Positions 5,145 through 8,878 of a stretch of DNA of 8,878 nucleotides are shown piece by piece. The position numbers and the translations under genes were made by a program. Position 1 is the first letter of the stretch, and every line of letters begins with the position of its first letter. Origin of the DNA: Lentzea sp. (GTDB lineage Bacteria > Actinomycetota > Actinomycetes > Mycobacteriales > Pseudonocardiaceae); NCBI GenBank assembly GCA_030146905.1, contig JASLAV010000948.1, positions 1 to 8,878 of the forward strand, in the 5' to 3' direction. The notes beneath the pieces were generated by a model. That model was given only the letters and a program-made list of their open reading frames with translations, was not told the origin of the DNA and made no database searches.

Positions 5145-8138
5145 TCAACGGTATGCGGGAGTGCCGAGGTCCAGCACGAGGTCCGCCCGCGCGGCCTCAT
5201 CGGGCCGGTGGGTGATGTGCAGGACCGTCCTGCGATCGCGCCTGAGCTGGTCCAGGAGCTTGCGCGCGGTCGGTTCGTCGAGGTGCGCGGTGGGCTCGTC
5301 GAGCAGCACCACGTCGGCGTCGTGCAGCAACGCCCTGGCGAGCGCGAGCCGTTGTGCCTCACCGCCCGAGACCTGGTCGGGGCGGATCACCGTGTCGAGC
5401 CGGTCGGCCCACTCCGGCAGGCACGCCCGGCGCAGGGCCTCGCGGAGGGCCTCGTCGTCGTGCTGGCCCGACATCCGCAGGTTCTCCCTCACGGTCGTGC
5501 TGACCAGCATCGGCTCCTGCGGGCACCAGGTGGCGCGCGGCAGCTCGACGATCCCCCGCTCCGGCTGCAGGAAACCCAGGAGCAGCGCGAACAGCGTCGA
5601 CTTGCCGCTGCCCGACGGTCCGACGATCGCGACGTGCGTGCCGGGTTCGACGTCGAGGTGCAGGTCGCGCAGCGTCGGCTCGGTCGCGCCGGGCCAGCGG
5701 ACGTCGACGTTCTCGAGCCGGATCCGCTTGCCGCGGGGCTGTTCCGGGCGTTCCGGAGCGTCGAACCGCAGCCTCGCGCTCGCTTCCCGGAGTGCTCTGC
5801 GCTGCTGGGCGGCGAGCGGCAGCGCGGCCAGCGGTTCGGCGAGGGCGAGCGGGACGAGGCCGAGCACCGGGTTGCCGCTCGTGGCGCAGACGAGGGCCGC
5901 CGCACCGGTCGCGAGCAGGACGATCGCCGTGGCCGCGCCCGTGCCAAACGCTTGCCTGCGGGTCTGCCCCGCGAGCTCGACGTCTTCGGCGTGCAGCTGT
6001 GCCAGCAGGCGGTGGTGGGCGTCGTGCGCGATGAGGTCCGGTGCGGCGGAGAGAGAGTTGATCGTGTCGCGGGCGACCTTGCGGCGCCCCCTGGCGAGCT
6101 TCGTGCTGGCCCGCCGCTCGGTCCACACGGCGACGGCAGGAGCGGCCAGGCCCGCCGCGAGCAGCAGGCCGCCGAGCACCAGCGCCGCGGCCGGGTCGAT
6201 GAACGCGAACAGGATCGTGGTCGCGATACCCGCTCCGACCGCCACGATCGGCGGCACCAGCACGCGCGGCACCAGGTCCCGGACCGTGTCGGTGTCCTCG
6301 ACGAGCCGTTGCAGGCCATCACGCCGTTGGGTGCGCACGAGCCGCAACCACAGCTCGGCACGCAGGTTGTTCGCGAGACGGAACGTCTCGTCGTGGGTGA
6401 CCAGGCGCTCGACGTAGCGGAACACGCCCTTGCTCAACGCGAACGTCCGCACGCCCACGACCAGCACCGACAGCGTCAGGATCGGCGGCATCTCGGCGGC
6501 GCGGGCGATCAGGTGGGCGGCCAACGCGGTCAGCGCGATCCCCGCGACGGCCGCGAGGACACCCAGCCCCACGCCCTTCCACGGGATCGGCAGGCGCTTC
6601 GGGCGTTCCTGCTGGGTCTCCTCGGTGACGACCCTGGTGAACGTCTCGTCCTCGGTCGTCTCCTTCTCGCGGTGCGAGGCGAGGACGACGGCGGCCGTGT
6701 CGCTAGCTCGCTTGATCGCTTTGTCGACTTTGCGACTTGTCACCGGGTCGAGGTGCGCCGTCGGCTCGTCGAGCAGCAGCACCGTCGCGCCGTGACGGAC
6801 CCTCAGCAAGGCGCGCGCGACTGCGACGCGTTGGCGTTCGCCGGTCGAGAGGTCGGTGATCTGCCGGTCGAGGAGGTGCTCGGCCACGACCTCGCGAGCG
6901 ACGTCCTCGACGTCATCGGCGCCGGGGACCGTGAGCTCCAGCTCGGCACGCGGGGTGGCGGCGGCGAACGCGGGCCTCTGCGGCACGTACGCGACGTCGC
7001 CCGCGACGAGCGCGGTGCCGTCCGTCGGTTCCTGGAAGCCCAGCAGCACCTGGAACGTCGTCGACTTGCCGGCACCGCTCGCGCCTTCGAGGCGGTGGAT
7101 CTCCCCCGGCCGGACGTCGAAGCTGATGCCGTCGGGAGCGAAGCCACCGCGCCGGAGAACGCGCAGGTTGTCGACGTGCACCGAGCCGCCGGGCAGCCGT
7201 GGCCGTGACGTGTCCTCGTGCTCGACGACCTCGGCGACGCGCCTGACCGCCTCCAGCCCGTCCTCGCTCGCGTGGTGGGCGGCACCGGCGGCGCGCAACG
7301 GCAGGTAGCACTCGGGTGCCAGGATCAGCACGACCAGCGCGGTCATCAGCGTCATGTCGCCGTGCACGAGCCGGATGCCGATGCCGACCGCGATCAGCGC
7401 GACCGACAACGACGCGGCGATCTCCAGCACCAGCGCCGAGAGGAACGCGATCCGGAGCGTGCCCATCGTGGCCTTGCGGTGCTGTTCACCGATCTGCCTC
7501 ACCGCGCCGGCCTGCTGCTCGGCGCGGCCGAAGACGGTCAGCACCGGGAGAGCGCGGAGCAGTTCGAGGAGCTGGGCCGACAGCAGCTCGGTGACGTCGG
7601 CGGCCTTCTTGACGCGCTTCTCGGTGTACCAGCCGATCAACGCGGCGAAGACCGGGATCAGCGGCACGGTGACCGCGATCAGCACGGCCGACGGCCAGTC
7701 GGTGAAGAGGATCCACGCCCCGGCCAGCGGCGGCACGACGACGGCTGTGACCAGTGCGGGCAGGTAGCGGGTGAAGTACGCGTCGAGCGCGTCGAGGCCC
7801 TTGGTCGCGAGCACCGACAGCTCGGCCGTGCCGCGGTCGGCGATCCAGCCGGGGCCGCGTTCGAACGACTTGGCCAGCAGTTGGGTCCGCAGCTCCTCCT
7901 TCGCACCGGCGGCGGCACGGGCTGCGGCGCTTTCCGTCGCCCACGACAGGCCGGCGCGGGCGAGGATTGCCACGGCGAGAAGCGGAAGGCCTTCGCGGGT
8001 CGTGATCACCGAGGCGAGCGCGACGGCCTGGGCGACGAGCGCCAGGGCGTTGAGGAACGCCAGCGCGCCCACCCCGACGAGGGCGCGCCTGGCGTTCCCG
8101 GAGAGCTGGGGCAGTGCTCCCAGCGGGCCTCGCTTCAT
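5145..8138 (-). CDS. cydDC: Fused CydD-CydC thiol/glutathione-type ABC exporter
   Basis: This 997-residue fusion combines both halves of the CydDC transporter, which exports reductant or handles haem for cytochrome bd assembly. The CydD half (1-510) has six membrane segments (about 17-282), then Walker A G-A-S-G-A-G-K-S-T (352-360), Q387, signature L-S-T-G-E (430-434), Walker B with D457-E458, and H489. The CydC half (about 515-997) repeats this: six segments (about 520-776), the family motif A-L-S-K-G-V-F-R-Y-V-E-R (567-578), Walker A G-P-S-G-S-G-K-S-T (840-848), Q874, signature V-S-G-G-E (923-927), D947-E948 and H977. Lys-to-Q-loop distances are only 29 and 28 residues against about 42 in MsbA, so both ATPase domains are compact. 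ATG 8138 follows GAAGGA (8155-8150) at 11 bases and lies 17 bp after the cydB stop. GTG 8159 would overlap that stop as GTGA. Frame extension over cydB is spurious. Confidence 0.95.
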   Translation of the reverse strand: MKRGPLGALPQLSGNARRALVGVGALAFLNALALVAQAVALASVITTREGLPLLAVAILARAGLSWATESAAARAAAGAKEELRTQLLAKSFERGPGWIADRGTAELSVLATKGLDALDAYFTRYLPALVTAVVVPPLAGAWILFTDWPSAVLIAVTVPLIPVFAALIGWYTEKRVKKAADVTELLSAQLLELLRALPVLTVFGRAEQQAGAVRQIGEQHRKATMGTLRIAFLSALVLEIAASLSVALIAVGIGIRLVHGDMTLMTALVVLILAPECYLPLRAAGAAHHASEDGLEAVRRVAEVVEHEDTSRPRLPGGSVHVDNLRVLRRGGFAPDGISFDVRPGEIHRLEGASGAGKSTTFQVLLGFQEPTDGTALVAGDVAYVPQRPAFAAATPRAELELTVPGADDVEDVAREVVAEHLLDRQITDLSTGERQRVAVARALLRVRHGATVLLLDEPTAHLDPVTSRKVDKAIKRASDTAAVVLASHREKETTEDETFTRVVTEETQQERPKRLPIPWKGVGLGVLAAVAGIALTALAAHLIARAAEMPPILTLSVLVVGVRTFALSKGVFRYVERLVTHDETFRLANNLRAELWLRLVRTQRRDGLQRLVEDTDTVRDLVPRVLVPPIVAVGAGIATTILFAFIDPAAALVLGGLLLAAGLAAPAVAVWTERRASTKLARGRRKVARDTINSLSAAPDLIAHDAHHRLLAQLHAEDVELAGQTRRQAFGTGAATAIVLLATGAAALVCATSGNPVLGLVPLALAEPLAALPLAAQQRRALREASARLRFDAPERPEQPRGKRIRLENVDVRWPGATEPTLRDLHLDVEPGTHVAIVGPSGSGKSTLFALLLGFLQPERGIVELPRATWCPQEPMLVSTTVRENLRMSGQHDDEALREALRRACLPEWADRLDTVIRPDQVSGGEAQRLALARALLHDADVVLLDEPTAHLDEPTARKLLDQLRRDRRTVLHITHRPDEAARADLVLDLGTPAYR

Positions 8139-8149
8139 CAGTGCGCTGT

Positions 8150-8155
8150 TCCTTC
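8150..8155 (-). promoter_or_regulatory. Ribosome binding site of cydDC
   Basis: GAAGGA on the minus strand lies 11 bases before ATG 8138. Because it lies downstream of the alternative GTG 8159, it favours ATG as the start. The spacing is slightly long. Confidence 0.5.
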
Positions 8156-8878
8156 TCACTGCGCTGCCGGAATGTGCTGAACACCGATGCGCTTGCGGAA
8201 GACCCAGTAGGTCCAGCCCTGGTAGACGAGCACCGCGGGCGTGCCGAACGCGGCGACCCAGGTGATCACCTGCAGCGTGTACGGGCTGGAGGCCGTGTTG
8301 GCGATCGTGAGCGACCAGGCGTCGTTCAGCGTCGACGGCAGCACGTACGGGTAGAGCGAGCCGAACAGGATCGCGACGCTCGCCGCGATGGCGAGCCCCA
8401 TCAGCGCGAACGACTGGCCGTCGCGGTTCGCGAGCAGCCGCCACATCGCGGCGGCGAGCACCAGCACGACCACGCCCGCCCACAGCCCCGCGACGATCGC
8501 GAGCAACGCGACCAGCGGCAGCAGTGCCACCGGCGCCAGCGTGATCGCGACGCGCCGGGCCCGTTCGCGGATCTCGCCCTCCGTCTTCAACGCGGTGAAC
8601 ACGGCGCCGTGCACCAGCGCGTAACCCGCGAAGGCCAGCGCGCCGACGATCGTGTCGAACCGGATCGCCGCGAAGACGGAGCCCACGCGGTCGCCGTTGG
8701 CGTCGATCGGCAGGCCGAGCACCGTCGTCGAGATCAGCAGGCCGACGCAGAGGGTCGCGATCCACGAACCGGCGACGATCGTGAAGTCCCACGCCCTGCG
8801 CCAGCGCGGGTTGTCGACCTTGCCGCGGTAGTCGAACGCGACCCCGCGCCCGATCAACGCGACCAGGAACAAGGTCAG
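8156..8878 (-). CDS. cydB: Cytochrome bd oxidase subunit II, N-terminus cut by window edge
   Basis: This is the membrane subunit CydB of the bd-type quinol oxidase, which reduces O2 with high affinity and partners with CydA. The window holds 240 C-terminal codons; the usual length is about 340, so roughly 100 residues lie beyond the right edge and the TTG at 8872 is not a start. Family features visible are the G-R-G-V-A-F-D-Y-R segment after a membrane helix at the cut edge, several further hydrophobic helices, A-G-Y-A-L-V-H-G-A-V-F-T-A-L-K-T-E-G (a conserved helix and loop), G-S-L-Y-P-Y-V-L-P-S and the final helix ending Y-W-V-F-R-K-R. The stop is TGA at 8158-8156, and cydDC starts at or just after it, so the two are co-transcribed. 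cydA is expected upstream on the same strand, outside the window, together with the operon promoter. Confidence 0.95.
   Translation of the reverse strand: MTLFLVALIGRGVAFDYRGKVDNPRWRRAWDFTIVAGSWIATLCVGLLISTTVLGLPIDANGDRVGSVFAAIRFDTIVGALAFAGYALVHGAVFTALKTEGEIRERARRVAITLAPVALLPLVALLAIVAGLWAGVVVLVLAAAMWRLLANRDGQSFALMGLAIAASVAILFGSLYPYVLPSTLNDAWSLTIANTASSPYTLQVITWVAAFGTPAVLVYQGWTYWVFRKRIGVQHIPAAQ

Noticed and set aside
4240..6417. Rightward open frame of 725 codons antisense to the kinase and cydDC
   Set aside because: It lacks family motifs, has low-complexity Arg/Gly/Val-rich composition, and lies opposite two clearly recognisable genes. It is a GC-bias shadow.
5208..7208. Rightward open frame of 666 codons antisense to cydDC
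   Set aside because: Same reason: it mirrors codon positions of cydDC and contains no recognisable domain.
8139..8792. N-terminal extension of the cydDC frame over cydB
   Set aside because: The extension is Arg-rich out-of-frame sequence of cydB. CydD homology begins at the ATG at 8138.

Overview
The window is dense, GC-rich DNA of actinobacterial type. GTG and TTG starts are common, genes overlap by 4 bp, and the cytochrome bd accessory transporter is encoded as one fused CydDC polypeptide. A family such as the Pseudonocardiaceae would fit, but that is an inference from style and gene content. Almost everything is coding; the long open frames antisense to the real genes are shadows of the GC bias.

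Left part (1-2175): a metallo-beta-lactamase-fold hydrolase, truncated at its N-terminus by the window edge, runs rightward and meets a leftward two-gene unit, pheA (prephenate dehydratase, phenylalanine synthesis) followed by a histidine-phosphatase-family gene. The two overlap by a GTGA tetranucleotide, so they are probably translationally coupled.

Middle part (2176-3437): a short divergent promoter region separates pheA from a rightward macro-domain protein. It holds a candidate leaderless pheA promoter and palindromic GAAC/GTTC half-sites. The macro gene converges with a leftward GNAT acetyltransferase. The gap between them carries four same-orientation DnaA-box-like 9-mers at 10-12 bp spacing, one a perfect match to the actinobacterial consensus TTGTCCACA. 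I consider this the most interesting non-coding signal of the window.

Right part (3438-8878): a rightward NarL/DevR-type response regulator overlaps tail to tail with a leftward GAF-HisKA_3 histidine kinase. The kinase is the last gene of a leftward cytochrome bd unit, cydB - cydDC - kinase, in which cydDC follows cydB closely and the kinase start lies at or just after the cydDC stop. cydA is not in the window and would be expected beyond the right edge. The layout suggests that the kinase is made with the bd oxidase maturation system and signals to the regulator encoded on the other strand. The GAF domain contains no His or Cys, so a DosS-like haem ligand is not visible. Both ATPase domains of CydDC are unusually short between Walker A and the Q-loop.

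There is no tRNA, rRNA, CRISPR array, insertion sequence or phage gene that I can support. No completely new system is evident; the points worth following are the phased DnaA-box cluster, the kinase embedded in the cyd operon, and the compact CydDC.
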